Assembly (NCBI RefSeq): GCF_040054535.1
Contig: NC_090797.1
Location: 11,358,501 to 11,422,500 of the forward strand
Source of the DNA: Antennarius striatus
Taxonomy: Eukaryota > Chordata > Actinopteri > Lophiiformes > Antennariidae
DNA: 64,000 nucleotides
Direction of reading: 5' to 3'
Below, piece after piece: positions 27,033 to 39,700 of this stretch; position 1 is the stretch's first letter; each line of letters begins with the position of its first letter. The notes beneath the pieces are model-generated. The model saw only the letters and a program-made list of their open reading frames with translations. It did no database searches and was not told the DNA's origin. A program made the translations under genes and the position numbers.

Positions 27033-30000
27033 TGTATTACACAACACAAGGCTAAAGAGCGTACTGCAGTCTTCTCTCATTTCTTCACTTGGAAAATCTT
27101 CTTGTTATTAGCATAAACTATAATCCACGGTTGAGGTATAGCAGCTTCATTGCTGATGGGCTGTAATCCAAAACTATCAGGAGTGATGATGGGATGCCTG
27201 CTGATGTAAAGATCTAAGGAAACTCTGAGCTGAGTGAGACAACAGCAATAACAGTAATCACAAGAACAGAAAGTCAGTAATGTTTACTGAGGAGGTTCTT
27301 CGTTCACCAGTGTCTGGATGTTGGTCTGCTTGAGTGATTTTAATTTTTTAAGTAGATGAGTAGTAATGAACAACCTGTTTAACAAACCTGGAGTGGATGA
27401 GGTGCCAACCAGGAACAATTTCTACCTATTTTTTCTTTTTTTAAGTTTTCATAGTTTTGCAAAATAGTCTTTTTGTCAATACTGTAACATGTTTGTGTGT
27501 TATGATTTATGGTTATGAGCGTCATCCTAATTCTTTACATTTCTTTGGGTTTAATGGTGAACCAGTGGTGAGTGACTGTGAAATCGATCATACGGGTGAA
27601 AACCAGCGTGAATGAACTTCCCACAACATACAAGGTTCAGTGTTCTCGTTAGCGTGTGTTCTTGTATCTTTGACACACATTTTTTGACAGGAACCCACGA
27701 TCATCAGACGATGTGCGTCTCTAGGACAAAAGCTTTAAATACTTACAATTTTTTAAAAAATCGATGCTACCTTTTTCCAAGATACAATATTGGAAAAACT
27801 ATTACATCTTTCTTTATTGCTAATACTGTTTTTTTGTTTTGTTTTTTTAAGAATAACTACCAGGCTTTAGCATTTTGATAGAAATAATATGTAGATCTGC
27901 TCTTTTATTTCTTTTTACTTAAACAGTTATGTTGTTGTTAATAAAATCATTAAGTTTGTTTAGTTTTTATATTGTACAATTGGAAAAACTCAATCCTTGC
28001 GTTTGCTTCTATCGTATATTCTGTTATTACTTCATTATATTTGGGATGCATAAACGTCATTTTGGGATCCACACATTTTTTTGAAGCGCATCCCAGGGAT
28101 GCACTACTTTCTTGAGGTAACATGAACTCTGAAGGCTATTTGTATTTACAGTAATATTGTTTTTCTCTTGTGTCTTTTGATCTAATCTGGTATTTATTTT
28201 TGTTTGTTTTACCTTGAAATGTAAAGTTTTAATATTTAAAGCAGCTGTGCACAAGACCTGGCATGAGGGTGTGGAACGCGGCCGCATCTAAACCACGTAA
28301 CACATTTGAAATTGATTTAACACCAATCGGACTGAAGAGTCATCTGAGATACGTGTAGTGTCAGATCTGATCTGGTGTCACATGGTTCTATCATGATTTA
28401 ATGTGATGTGTTTTCTTCTTTCTCTCTCCCTCTGTGTTTGTACAGAGTTGTTTTGCATGGGGTTCAGCTTTTCAGCGTTTTTCTTCTTCGTGCTGATCAC
28501 AAGGACCACAGAGCTGGATTACGACAGTGAGTCCATTCCATTGTTCACATGATTCCTCATTAAGCCAAATTTCCCATCCCTGACATTCTCTCTCTCTCTC
28601 TCTCTCTTTAGTCTGTCTGGCCGTGTCGGTAGTGATTGGCATTGTGGGCGGGGTCATTCTGGTCATGAGCTGGTGGCGGTTCGGCTCCGTCATGGCCTGC
28701 ATTGTCGTGGTTGGACTTATGCTCGGCTTCCTTGTCGCTTCCATTGTCCTCTTCACTCCTCTTGGTAGGATTACAGATGAGCCCAGTCGTCTGCTTTCTT
28801 ATTCCTTCAGTGACTCTTTAATGCTGTTGAAATGATGTCGGGGCTGCTGTGTCTGTGTTTCACCTCTGTGTGTGTGTGTTGTCATTGTTCAGGTGATCTT
28901 GAGGTATTCAGACGTTCCGACGCGGTTTTCTGGGTGACGTTCTGCTGCATCATGATCGTTGTTCCCTTCTTCTTTGTGCGTTGGCCCAGAGAGGTAACAG
29001 ACTCCACACTTTTGTCAGCTAGAGGTAGTGATGGATGGATGGAATCTTTAATAATCCTTTACAGGACACACTTTAAAATTTCTGTCTATGCAACATTTCA
29101 TACAAGAGATCCAGCATTTTATCACCTCTGGTTGTGCAGTCGCTCCGTTATGATTTCTTTTACCTGATAATTGGTCCAATTTGTTTGTAAAGTAGTGAAC
29201 ATTTATGAAGGTTATAAATTTTAATGTTATAAATTTTACATGCTCTCTTGTCCCAGCATGCGTCCCCAGTGCTCCTCTGTAAAACTGTCTTCGCTATGTT
29301 GAATCCTGAATATTGATCATGGTTTTAATGCTGATGGTTGGTGATCTTCTCAACAATGTTCACCAGAAGAATGGGGATGGATCCTTAACTGATGAAATGT
29401 TGTAGAACCAACTGGGTGTAGATGATCTTCACCATGTCGAGTCATTCTTCCTCATATTTTCAGTGGTATCGGAAATCTATTATTGTCTTATTTTCAGATA
29501 TTTGCCGATGCTGTGGTATTATGTTGCGTCTCCGCACAACCAAATGGAACATTCTAAAAGCTTAGAATAAAAAAGTTATAAAATCAAGTATATTTAGTCC
29601 CCTCTAGAGGTACGTTTGATTTATGATTGTGAGTCTTGGAACTATACCAGGAAGAATTATTCAAAAATGTCACAGCAGCAGTGATGACATTCACAACATG
29701 TGGTGGTATGCTGACGTCATGTACGTCTTTACTTTAGAAGACAAAATATTTGTTTAAAATTGAGTAATAACTGTCACGGGGTACCAAGGTTACGCAGCAA
29801 AGCGCAGAACCTCTGATACGCACGTTTACAGTATTTTCCACACTATAAGGCACACGGTACTATAAGGTGCACCTTCAATGAATGACATATTTTAAAACCT
29901 TTTCATATCTAAGGTGCACTGGATTATAAGGTGCACTGTTGGTTTTTCAGAAAATTAAAGGCTTTTAGGTGCGCCTTATAGAGCGGAAAATACTTTAATA

Positions 30001-30517
30001 CCTGTTTTCTGTTTCTCTGTTCACATCAGGGGAACATCATCACGTGTGGCGTCATTGGTTCCTACGCCGTGGTTCTGGCCGTCAACGCTTACATTTACAC
30101 CAGCCTGTCTTACATCACCCTGAACATCCTCAAACGCTTCCTGAACAACAGTTTCAGTAAAGCGTTCACCGACGTGCCCTTCCAGACCGTTGGTGAGTCT
30201 CACGACGACATTTGAGTCCCGGTGAAGCTTCCGAACCCTCACGTCTTTTTTTTTTTCTCCCAGATTACATCATGATCACGGTGTGGGTGGTGTTTGCTAT
30301 CAGCGGCATCGTCCTCCAGCTCTACCGCGAGCGTTCACGGCCGTTCTTCCCGCCCAGTCCGTACCTGATGTGGCAGCAGGAACGCGAACGCCGCAAGACC
30401 AACGTCCTGGACCCGAGCCACCACTTCCCACCGCTGCCCAACCGCCTTCTGGCGAGAGTGTGGCAGCTCACCAAGAGGATGGAGCCGGCTGGAGAACACA
30501 CACCGCTGCTCCTGTGA
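19009..30517 (+). CDS. tm7sf3: Transmembrane 7 superfamily member 3, 12 exons
   Basis: Seven-pass membrane protein linked in mammals to cell survival and dampening of the unfolded-protein response. Exons: 19009-19081, 20400-20554, 22887-23037, 23581-23701, 24961-25132, 25240-25417, 26076-26162, 28446-28526, 28612-28764, 28893-28993, 30030-30192, 30264-30517; 1689 nt, 562 residues (human 570), all GT-AG. A signal peptide built on a (CTG) leucine run comes first, then a large lumenal domain with Asn-X-Ser/Thr sites (NVS, NET, NATL, NTS) and conserved cysteines (GACNTEFNLDIDPN, YIPVHTYACSF). Seven hydrophobic segments follow at about residues 290-310, 315-335, 340-362, 366-388, 400-420, 426-450 and 480-500. 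The basic tail has RERSRPFFPP and ends GEHTPLLL, a dileucine-like sorting signal. It lies tail-to-tail with gas2l3. Confidence 0.96.
19631..19731. mobile_element. GCGCCTTATA palindromic MITE, short copy
   Basis: Begins CAGTATTTTCCGCATTATAA and ends GCGCCTTATGCAGAAAATAC, so the termini are inverted repeats carrying the GGCGCAC/GTGCGCC block. About 100 bp long, in tm7sf3 intron 1; the middle of longer copies is missing. Confidence 0.75.
20117..20217 (+). repeat. 5'-truncated SINE fragment
   Basis: Matches only the 3' end of the SINE at 15728-16070: TGTCCCCCGCCTCAC, CCAGCTGAGATAGG, a GTGACCCGC block and a GAATGAATAAATG tail. It lies in tm7sf3 intron 1. No clear target-site duplication. Confidence 0.7.
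22520..22583. mobile_element. GCGCCTTATA MITE, right-half remnant
   Basis: Carries TTTTTGAGAAAATTAAAGGC, then GTGCGCCTTATAGTGTGGAA and AATACTGTA, matching the right end of the family. The left half is absent. Located in tm7sf3 intron 2. Confidence 0.65.
24105..24450 (+). repeat. Dispersed element rich in AGGTCA half-sites (candidate)
   Basis: In tm7sf3 intron 4. It contains a perfect DR1 (AGGTCAAAGGTCA, 24169-24181), further TGACC/GGTCA half-sites (e.g. TTCAAGGTCATCATC), and a tail with repeated GGACAGACAGATGGACGAAC units. The style is that of a known type of teleost interspersed repeat, but I assign no class. It could equally be an intronic regulatory block. Confidence 0.4.
25853..26013. 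mobile_element. GCGCCTTATA MITE, near full-length copy
   Basis: Runs from TACAGTATTTT to AAAATACTGTA, so it has terminal inverted repeats next to a TA dinucleotide. Internal blocks: TAAAAGCCTTCAATTTTCTC, CCATTCATTGAAGGTGCGCC, TTATAATC. About 160 bp, ending 60 nt before the tm7sf3 exon at 26076. Confidence 0.8.
26980..27030 (+). repeat. (CA)n microsatellite
   Basis: About 25 CA units in tm7sf3 intron 7, the longest intron between its transmembrane exons. Confidence 0.95.
29830..29996. mobile_element. GCGCCTTATA MITE, inverted near full-length copy
   Basis: Begins ACAGTATTTTCCACACTATA and ends GTGCGCCTTATAGAGCGGAA plus AATACTTTA. Internal order (GCACCTTCAATGAATGACAT first, then TTTTTCAGAAAATTAAAGGC) is reversed relative to the copy at 25853. 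It ends 34 nt upstream of the tm7sf3 exon at 30030. Confidence 0.8.
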
Positions 30518-31789
30518 ACGCCTCCAGGTCCCGTCTCCAGGAGGATCACCGCACAGGAAGTGTCAGGAAAAGAGGATGACGGTCAGGAGGAAAATGGAGC
30601 ATCACCGACATGCTCCAGGATGACTCCTGCAACCTCGAAAGACTTCATGTAACCCCCCCCCCCCCCAATCCACTTTTATTTAACTTATGTCATTTTAACA
30701 GAAGCTTTTGGTGCTCCAGGATGTCTGCTGCTTCTGCTCCTTTAACTGTTTGCACTGAGGTCACAAACTACTAACAAAGAACAAGGCGAGGGTTTACCTG
30801 TGGGGAGCTAGACTGCTGGGGGTTGCAGTTCATTACATGGGGGGGGGGTCCAAGTTCAGATTTTTAGATTTTTAGGCTATAAACGGCATACATTGTTTCA
30901 TCGACCTGTGTTTTTTTTTTGAAAGTGTGATTTGTTCTGAGTTGATCTTCTTGGAGTCTGCCCCCTAGTGGTGTGGTGGTTAAACAACATTCAGTAAATT
31001 AGAAAGTTCTAAAAGTTCTACCTCTGTCATCGACACTGAAACCATCAGAAACGAGTTCTTAGACTAAAACAGAATCCTGTCACGGTTGTTTATCACTCTT
31101 ACTTAGATCTACCATCTCACCGACAAACAAACAAACAGGGGCATTCACTGAACCTCCTCTAACTCTGATAAATGCTGAGCCAAACTTTGTCAATGTTTGA
31201 TCAAAGGTAAAAAGTTGGGGTGGTTTTTTTTTAGAAACAATATACTTTAGAACAGATGTGAAAAAATATACCAAAATTCATAGGTATTTGTGAAATTTTC
31301 ATGCTTTGTACCATTTATTAATAAATTGAGGGTAATACGATCAGTAAATTAAGGATATAAATATATAAATCATATTAAAATAAGTTTAGCAAAGTTTTAT
31401 TTTTTATACAAGTGGATAATATCAAGTGTTGTTCACCCTGTGCAGAACAAATATTTTAACCTCTGAAAACTTTATTCCTGAACACCTGTACTTTTTGTAA
31501 TTTGCACACTAGATTTTAATATAAAATTTTCAGTTAATGCTAGTGATTATTAATCTGTTTAAACTTGTGGGCTGTGACTTCTCAGGTTTTTCCTTCTTGG
31601 CTTTTTGACTATGCACTAATACAAAAAGGGTGAAACCTTTTGTCGTTTGCCTTGAAGGCTGTAAATGTCAGTATTTTATGAAGTTTCTGAGCACTCATGG
31701 CTTTCTAGAATGAATCCAAAACAATGCATTGCTGATGTCTCTGAAGAATGAGGTCAAAAGTGTTTGTAATTGAAGGTTTTTTTATATTA

Positions 31790-31795
31790 AATAAA
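31790..31795 (+). terminator. tm7sf3 polyadenylation signal
   Basis: AATAAA about 1.27 kb past the stop, followed within 25 nt by GTTGTGTGTC, a good downstream GU element. This sets a 3' UTR of roughly 30518-31815, which includes C- and G-homopolymers near 30653 and 30840. Confidence 0.65.
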
Positions 31796-31815
31796 GGCCT
31801 GCAGGTGAAAACCGA

Positions 31816-33164
31816 GTTGTGTGTCATGGCCCCAGGGCCTTTGTCCTGCCAGGTCTTGAGCAGCATCATCATCATCACCATCAGGTAACTGGTGAACACC
31901 TGACTGGTGATCTTTGCATTCTTGCGGTCAGCAGACACATCTGTAGTAGGCACACCACCTCACACTCTAGTCAATATTGATCAGGCAATCAATCATGCAC
32001 CAACACACACACACACCACCCCATGTGAAAACACAGGAGGTAAATCCTTGCCTCTACAGGGCCACATGCTAATTTATTGACAAGATGAACGCAGCAACCT
32101 GCCAAACTACTGACAATAACGTCAAAGATCATTGCTTAACAGAAGGTGTTTCAAACCAACTGAATACAGACAAAAGTATTAAATAGTTACTCTACATATT
32201 TAATTGAAAACATCTCAAATTGTCACATTTTCCTCCTATAAAGGTTATAATTTGGGACTTTTATGAGCGGACATCGTTACTGTAGTTTTACAGTTTGTCC
32301 ACTAGATGGTGTCGTGGAGTTAATATCAGCATTTATTCACTGCTGTAGTTCCAACATCAGTCCACTAGATGGAGGCAAGTGTGGCTTTCATCAAAATACT
32401 ATGTAAAGATATACTGTAGTGTAGTCTACATCCACACTGGTTTCTGGATGAAACTCTACCGCCTTCTTTGTCTCAATAAAAATACTGTAAGAGTTTTTCT
32501 GTTCAGTCCAAAGCATAAAGTAACCTGGCTGAATTAAACAACCATTTAACCTTTTTAAATGAGCTACAGTATATTTAAGGTTGCTGGACACAAATGTACA
32601 AATAATGAGATATTCTAAAGTAAGTCAAAATAATTCTCCATTGAATGTATTTCGTCTGCAGAATCATGACATCTCCTTGAATGACACCACAGCATGTAGT
32701 GTTGTCCAGTCCATCAGCACTGATGGTAAAAGAGGTTTACACTTATTTTAAAGGTGCCTCTAGAGTCTTCACTTTTATATTCAAACAGTTACAATAATTT
32801 TTCGATAACAAATATTTTTGGGTTTATCCATTTTATCATCATAGCAAGTCTTGACCTCCATATGGAAAATGTTTATGAATTAGAGATCATTTAAATTCTT
32901 ACAAATATGAAAATTAACAGGCTAACAAAATAATTATCATAACACAAAATATAAATAGGTTTTTTTTAAAAACTTGAACAAGCTTAAAAGTTTTAAGCCT
33001 GAACAATTCCTTATTGCATTTTATTGGAAGTGACTGTAAATAGTGCTGAACACTGAGGAATTCAGGCAAATGGTTTTAAAGCTTTCCAGTAAAATTCATT
33101 CATTTGAGCATGCAAACAGTAAAATACGATAAATTAAAAAAAACTTGGCCAGAGTAGCTTTTTA
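31816..33164. other. tm7sf3-gas2l3 convergent spacer with CTCF-like motifs
   Basis: AT-rich spacer between two 3' ends; no exon seen. CCACTAGATGG occurs at about 32290 and again about 70 nt later. Both resemble the core of CTCF sites. Confidence 0.45.
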
Positions 33165-33176
33165 GATACTTTTCCA

Positions 33177-33182
33177 TTTATT
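33177..33182 (-). terminator. gas2l3 polyadenylation signal (candidate)
   Basis: TTTATT on the plus strand reads AATAAA on the minus strand, about 810 nt past the gas2l3 stop. Other TTTATT strings lie farther downstream, so the choice is tentative. Confidence 0.45.
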
Positions 33183-33993
33183 AATCAAAATGACTGAATG
33201 TACCTGGAACAAGACACAAATCGACAGAATCAACATTCAAATCCTGACAAACACAACAGTTTCTGTAAAGTGCCAAAAAGAAAAAAAAAAGCCTCATTTT
33301 GATATATATATTTATATACACACACATATACACACACGCACATACACAAACACCACATAGAAAACTAGATTTTTTAGACTCACAAAGTAGAAATCATATA
33401 AAAACAAAGTAGATTCTGTTAGGAAGTAGATTCTGTTCTAAAAATGTGTTTCCGGTTGAAAAGAAAAGAGGCATTTGATCAGTAGTTCTTCCTCGACTGG
33501 CATTTCTCTGAGAAACCAAAGTCTTTAGTGCTCATTCACATCATGCAACACCCCCCCCCCCGCCCCAACCCCTGATCAACTCCTTCCATTACATTCTAAT
33601 GCCACTCAAAGTAGAGAGATTTCTCAAGAAGGCACATGACAGGAACGTCTGTTCCAGATTGTGTTTCCAGATCGACACCAAAATTTTCTCGTAAATATCA
33701 TTTACAAAAAGAAAAACAAGTATACAAGCATCACTAGTGACGGATCTGTGTAGCTGATCTCTTAAAAACGTCGTTAAATCAGCGCAAAGACAAAGAAAAA
33801 AAAAAAGCCTGACATAATTGACCCATTTCCATTAAAAAATGATTAAAACAAAAGACTATAAATAACAGAAAAACCAACAGACAGAAACACATCTGAAGAC
33901 AAACTGATCAAACGTTGTGAGATTTAGTTTTGTTAGTTTTGCTTCTGGTTTCCGTGACGATGCTGCTGCTATGGCGACGGTCTTCGTCACCCG

Positions 33994-35343
33994 TTACGTC
34001 TTCTGCCTCAGTCTCCCGTTCATTTCAAAATACGGGCTCACGTGTTTGCTGTTGCATTGTGGGAGCTTCCTGCCGGCGCTGGCGTCGGTCTTCACGGCTT
34101 TGATGTCAGGGCTGGTCGTCTGTGAGGTCAAAGGTCGTCCTGGACGGGATTCAAGCTTAAGGGTCGACTTCCCGTTCATCAGGTTAGGGGTTGGTGCTGG
34201 CTTTAGCCCCGCCCTCTGCGCTGTGGTTGGGAGTTTCTGATTGGCTTTGCTGGCTGGAGAAGGACCTGTGTTGCCCCCCAGGACCCGCCCGGGGACAGCA
34301 GCGGTACTTCGTGGGGGAGCAGCAGTCACCTTGTTGGGGCCCGGCCCCTTGACTTTGGCTGTGACCTCTCTGCTTTTCACTGTGGAGCACACAGGGGGGG
34401 CAGTCTGTTTGGTGGGGGTTGGGGTGGGGGTGGGGGTCCGGGCTGTCATCCCCCCCCTCGGCGCCGCCGCTGCTGCTTTCGCAGCCGCCCGTACCCTCCT
34501 GGCTGCCTCTAGACGGAGGCGCGAGGCTGGGGAGCCGGGGCGGCGCTGGGCGAGGCGGGGGCGCTGGCTGGCACCTGAGGGGGGGCGGCCATCTTTAGAG
34601 GGGGGCGCCGGCACCGGGGCAGCAGTGGGGGAGCTGCAGGGACTGGAGGGCTTAGGGCATTTGGAGGACGGCTCGGGGCAAACGGGGCTCCTGGGCTGGG
34701 AGGCGGGGCCACGTGGGGACGGGCGGGTCTTCGGTTTGGAGGCGGGACTCAGGTCTGGGGGGGCCGGTGATGGGGACAGAGCCCCACGACGAGGCTGCAC
34801 ACCCTGACATCCTGGGGGAGGAGACAGTTTGGAGGAGCTGCCCTCGGGTGTGGGTGGCAGGGGGGGCAAACCTCTGGCGGTGACGGGCAGGGGGAGCTGG
34901 GTGGGCTTCCTCGGAGAAGAGGGCCCCCCCTGGAGGGTCTTCTTGGGCGTGGCCGCTGACGCCTTCCTGGGCAGTGTGGGGGTGCAGGCTGGGGACGCTG
35001 CGTAGGAGCGACACGTCTGACCAGCAGGGGGCGCTGGCGCCTGCTTGCAGGCCGAGCCGGAACAGGAGGAAGACGATGAAGTGGAGGAGGAAGACGACGA
35101 CGACGGAGAGGAGATGAGGTTATTAACGGCGGCAAGGGGGTCCATTTCTGGAGGAGGGGGTGGCGCTGCGTTGCCGTGGTGACCCCCCAGGCCAGGTGGG
35201 CCTTTCTGAAAGGCCAGGATCTTCTGCTCCAGGGTGGTGAACTGCAGAACGCGCAGAGGGTCGTACTTCATCAGGAAGCCACGCAGCGTGTCCCAACCGC
35301 CTCCGACGCGCACCATCACGTGTTTACCGTGAAGCATCTGCGC

Positions 35344-35386
<43 letters not shown>

Positions 35387-35603
35387 CAGGGAGGCGTTCC
35401 TTTTACTTGGCCTTGTCAACAGTGAGGTCAAAGGTCAGAGTAAGTAAAAACAGCTGACGACTGCTCTGGTTTTATTCTCTGTGCATCCCTGCTGTTGTTC
35501 AGCCTCTCTGGCAGAACTCATCTCTTCTATCAGACTGATGTGAACGACTGGGTGAACGACTGATTGACTGACTGGATTATAAATGTGAGCAATTTGCTGC
35601 TGC

Positions 35604-35642
<39 letters not shown>

Positions 35643-36670
35643 CTGTGTGTGTGTTATCCCAGTCCTCACCCGAATAAAGAGGGTCTTGTCTCCCAGTCTG
35701 TAGCGTCCCTCAGAGAGATACTCAATGGAGACCCTGTTGGAGCAGTGGCAGGGGGGCTCGTCCACTCCGTGCTCCTACAGGGGGACAACAGAGGAGCATA
35801 AGGCGGGCCGTATGACAAGTCCTCACTGGAAATAATGGACTCTTTGTAAGTGAGAGGATTATTAGAAAATGTTTGCAGCGAAAAACATCAGCAACACAGA
35901 AAAGTGAACCCAACAGTCACCAGGTGATGAGGGGGCCGATGTGGAACATCAGCAGCAGCATCAGGTGGTCCACAGGCTGGGGAGTAACACTAGGTTTAAA
36001 ACCATTTCATCCAAGCTGTCTTCTAGTTTAATGGGGGAGTTATTTTTAGCCAGGCTGCCTCATCTGGGTACAATCCCCCACCCCGCCCCCCGCGATCTCT
36101 GACTGCATTAGAATCATGTTTTAGCCTCTGGATAATCACACCACCCAACAGAAACAATGCAACAAAGCAACCCCCCCCCCACAGCAGATGCAGCGCCGCT
36201 GACCTGTGGAGGAAATGTGAGCAACACAAACAGTGATGTCATCGCTGTGTGTGTGCGCGCTCATGACGGTACATATCTGTGTATGGGGGGGGGAGGGGGT
36301 CCGCAGGGGACCGGCGGAGCGTCACGTGTTCCGCCGTGATGCATCCTTTTCCCCGCGGGGGCCACAAACGAAGCGGCGAGAGTTTCGGCTCGGCTTCAAC
36401 TGGGTCGCACATGTCCCCTACCTACGTGACGCTAACGTGGTCGACGGCGCGCTCCAACAGCTGCTCCGTTTGTCGCCGTCATCTAGACTCTGTGGAGTAC
36501 TTCCTGTCAGAACTCACCCCTGGTTGGTAGAGGCCACCGTGCTGACAGCAGACACTGAAGGTCTTGACGGCTGGAGGGGGCTCCTTGGTCATCAGTAGCG
36601 TCTCCTCCATCTCGATCTCCTTCTCCAGCTTGACCAGCACAGGAGGCTCCACACCGTACCTGAAGAACAC

Positions 36671-36724
<54 letters not shown>

Positions 36725-39700
36725 ATTAAACTGTTTCCAGAAGCTGATCCTTCGTCTGGGGTCAAAGGCTTACTTGGACACGATGCGGCCGATCTCCAGC
36801 AGACAGAGACAGACCTGCCGAGGCTCCTTGTGAAGCACTGAGGCAGGAAACACAAAAAAAAAATCATCATTAAAGCACTTGTGTCAAACTCAAGGCCCCG
36901 GGGGCCAAATGTGGCCCTCCAGATCATTTTATGTGGCCCACGAGAGCATAAAAGGCCAGCGTGTCTAAAAATAGAACATTCAAAAGTGTGTTCTGATCAA
37001 AAACTACATTTCCTACAATTCAGTAAGCAAGCCTATTTTAACGCTGACAAAAACATTTTATGTTTTTATTTTTCTTTATTCGCTGATAGTTTGATCCTTG
37101 ATTGATGGAGTTCTGTGGGTTTAATAACCTGACAAATTAAAAGGATTCATGTTAGAACAGAGGAACAAACAAACATAGTTTTTCTGTGTAACTAATGTGT
37201 GTGACATGAATATTTAATAAACTCAGTTATTTAACATTAAGGAGTAGTTACATGTATTTTACATTACATTGAGTTATTTAGTTAATTTATTAGTTACATT
37301 TGGCTCTTTTAGGACAGCCGTTATGGCGATGTGGACGTCGGTGGAAATGAGTTGAATGATCCCCAACAGGGTACTCAGAGTGATTACGCTCCACACTGGA
37401 TACCATTAAACCTTCAAGATTAAGGCTTAAATAACGGAGCTCTGCAAAGGCATCAGGAACTTAAAGTCAGTCTGTTTTTCCACTGTTTTTCCATGTCTTC
37501 AGTTTTGTAGCAGAGCCTCGGCTAGACTCCAGAGTTCAGGTTCAATCACTTCAATCGATTCTATTTATTTAATAAAAAAAATTTAAAAAAAGGGATTGTG
37601 ACTGACTATTCATAACCAGAACTGTACAGATGAATGTAAGCAGATCAAAAACCTAAAATTCAGACTTATTTATATTTTAGTTTGCTCACTTTTAACAAAG
37701 AAAAGGCTGAGGGGCGGGGCAGATAACACAAAAACAAGACTTTACACCTACACACACTCAAACATAAAAAAAAAAACCAATAGAAAGGATGCCCTCTCTC
37801 CAGATTAGATTAAAATGTCTTTGGTTTTACTGTAATCTGCTGCAGTTCTTACCGAGACCCTCTGACTCAAACAAGTAGGTCTCCTCCACGCCGATGTGGC
37901 GACACCAGGACAGGAAGTTGGCAGTGTTGTCTCGAGCGAAGAAGGATCCTGGAGACGCGTCCCGCTTACACGCAACCTTCCTCGTGGGAAAGAGCTGTCA
38001 GGGAAAAAAAAAATCTATGATTATAAAGACAAATTTATTTATTTTAAATCCCCAATAGTAAAAATTGTAATGTAATTAAATTGTATGGCAAACAGTGTCT
38101 CCTGTGTTCACCGTCAGATCAACACGATGGTGTGTATGATGTCTTCTCAGGTTCACCAATGGACCAATGGGAGCCCACCATCAGTCAGAACCCCCTCAAG
38201 TAGACTAGTCTTCAGCTCAATATGAATATATTAACTTTATTTTTATAGCACCAATAGCAACATTTACCATATTATATAAAAAAATAGGATGGAACAGATT
38301 ATCTAAGATGAGAATTTAAAAAAAACCCTTCAGACAGAGCAGAGAGCCAATCCAATCCACTTTATTTATAATGAGAAATAATCTAAGAACACAATCAAAG
38401 AACCAAATAAAAAGAATCTACGAGACCAATCTAAGAACCAATTAGAATGAATTACCCATTAGCATACTATAGCAACAGATCGCCGTTTGTGTCACACTAA
38501 TGTTCAGTAACAGTAACAGTATTAATAGAATTAAATGAGCCTGTTTGGAATTTGCCCTATGATTCCTGTTTGTGGTTCAAGCTGAATGAACAGAAGAGAC
38601 CTTTTCTCTTGCAGGCTGATACATAAGCAGATTTACATTCAGCACAGTGTGTGTGTTATGTGGGACTTCTGTAAAGCCTTTTCATGCATCTTTATTAATG
38701 GAACCCTCAGTCATGTGATGATGTGATGATGCAATATGGGCCGAAGTCATTCCTAGAATGTGAACTTAAAGTGAAAATGACAAAGTAACGTCGGATAAGT
38801 GATGGTGACAGGTTCCAGTTCTTATTCTGTGCAGTTTGTGTGTGAAAACGAATGAATGAATGAATGAATGAATGAATGTGATCGTAAGTATCAACTCTCC
38901 ATCATTACTGCTGATTACCATCATCTGAAACTTCAGTTTTACTTTTTCGTTATTTTTATTTCTCAGTTTTATTCATTTATTATTTATTTGTCAATATTGT
39001 GATCCACAGAACCCCCCCACGTAAAACTGCCCTTTGGGATGATTGTCCAAGTTCTGACTCACCTTACAGAGAGCCGAGGGGCAGCTCTGGGCGATCTTAG
39101 TCTGCAGCACGCCGATAAGTTTGCAGAGCTTCACGCCGTTATTCAGCTCGTCCATGAAAAACTCTGCTCTCACCTCCTCTCCTGGAGAAGTGACAGCGGA
39201 AAGAGTTTAAATATCACAGATTACAACACAGTTTATAACACAGTTTATAACACAGTTTACAACGCAGTGCAAATCACATCATCCAGGACCTTCATGTGTC
39301 ACGAGTTATTAAGAAGATGAGATTTAACCCAGTTTTTTTTTCTTTTTCTTGTAGGTCTGCAGTGCAATCACAGTATTTTCTGCACTGTAAGGCGCACCTT
39401 CAATGAACCACCTATTTTAAAGCTTTTTTCACATATAAGGCGCACTGGATTATAAGGCGCAATGTCGGTTTTTGAGAAAATTAGACTGTAGTCAATTTAT
39501 TTCCCTCAGAGATCTTCTATTTTTTTCCACCAGTGTCTTTTGCTGACGGCTCAAATCGCTTCACTTTGACAGAAAAGAACTCCTCAAGGACTTGTGGTCC
39601 TTCCAGCGGTGTAAACTGACAGAGGTCATGTGAACTGAATTTACATTGGGAACAAAACCCAACAATAGTATGACGCTAAGTGACAAAGACTTCCAAGCCT

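Noticed and set aside
34241-34807. Long plus-strand frame (188 codons) inside the gas2l3 last exon
   Set aside because: It is the antisense of GC-rich gas2l3 coding sequence; its Gly/Ala-rich content follows from that and it has no start context or family match.
34509-35135. Other long minus-strand Pro/Arg-rich frames in the same exon
   Set aside because: Alternative frames of the low-complexity gas2l3 tail; stop codons are rare there because of high GC.
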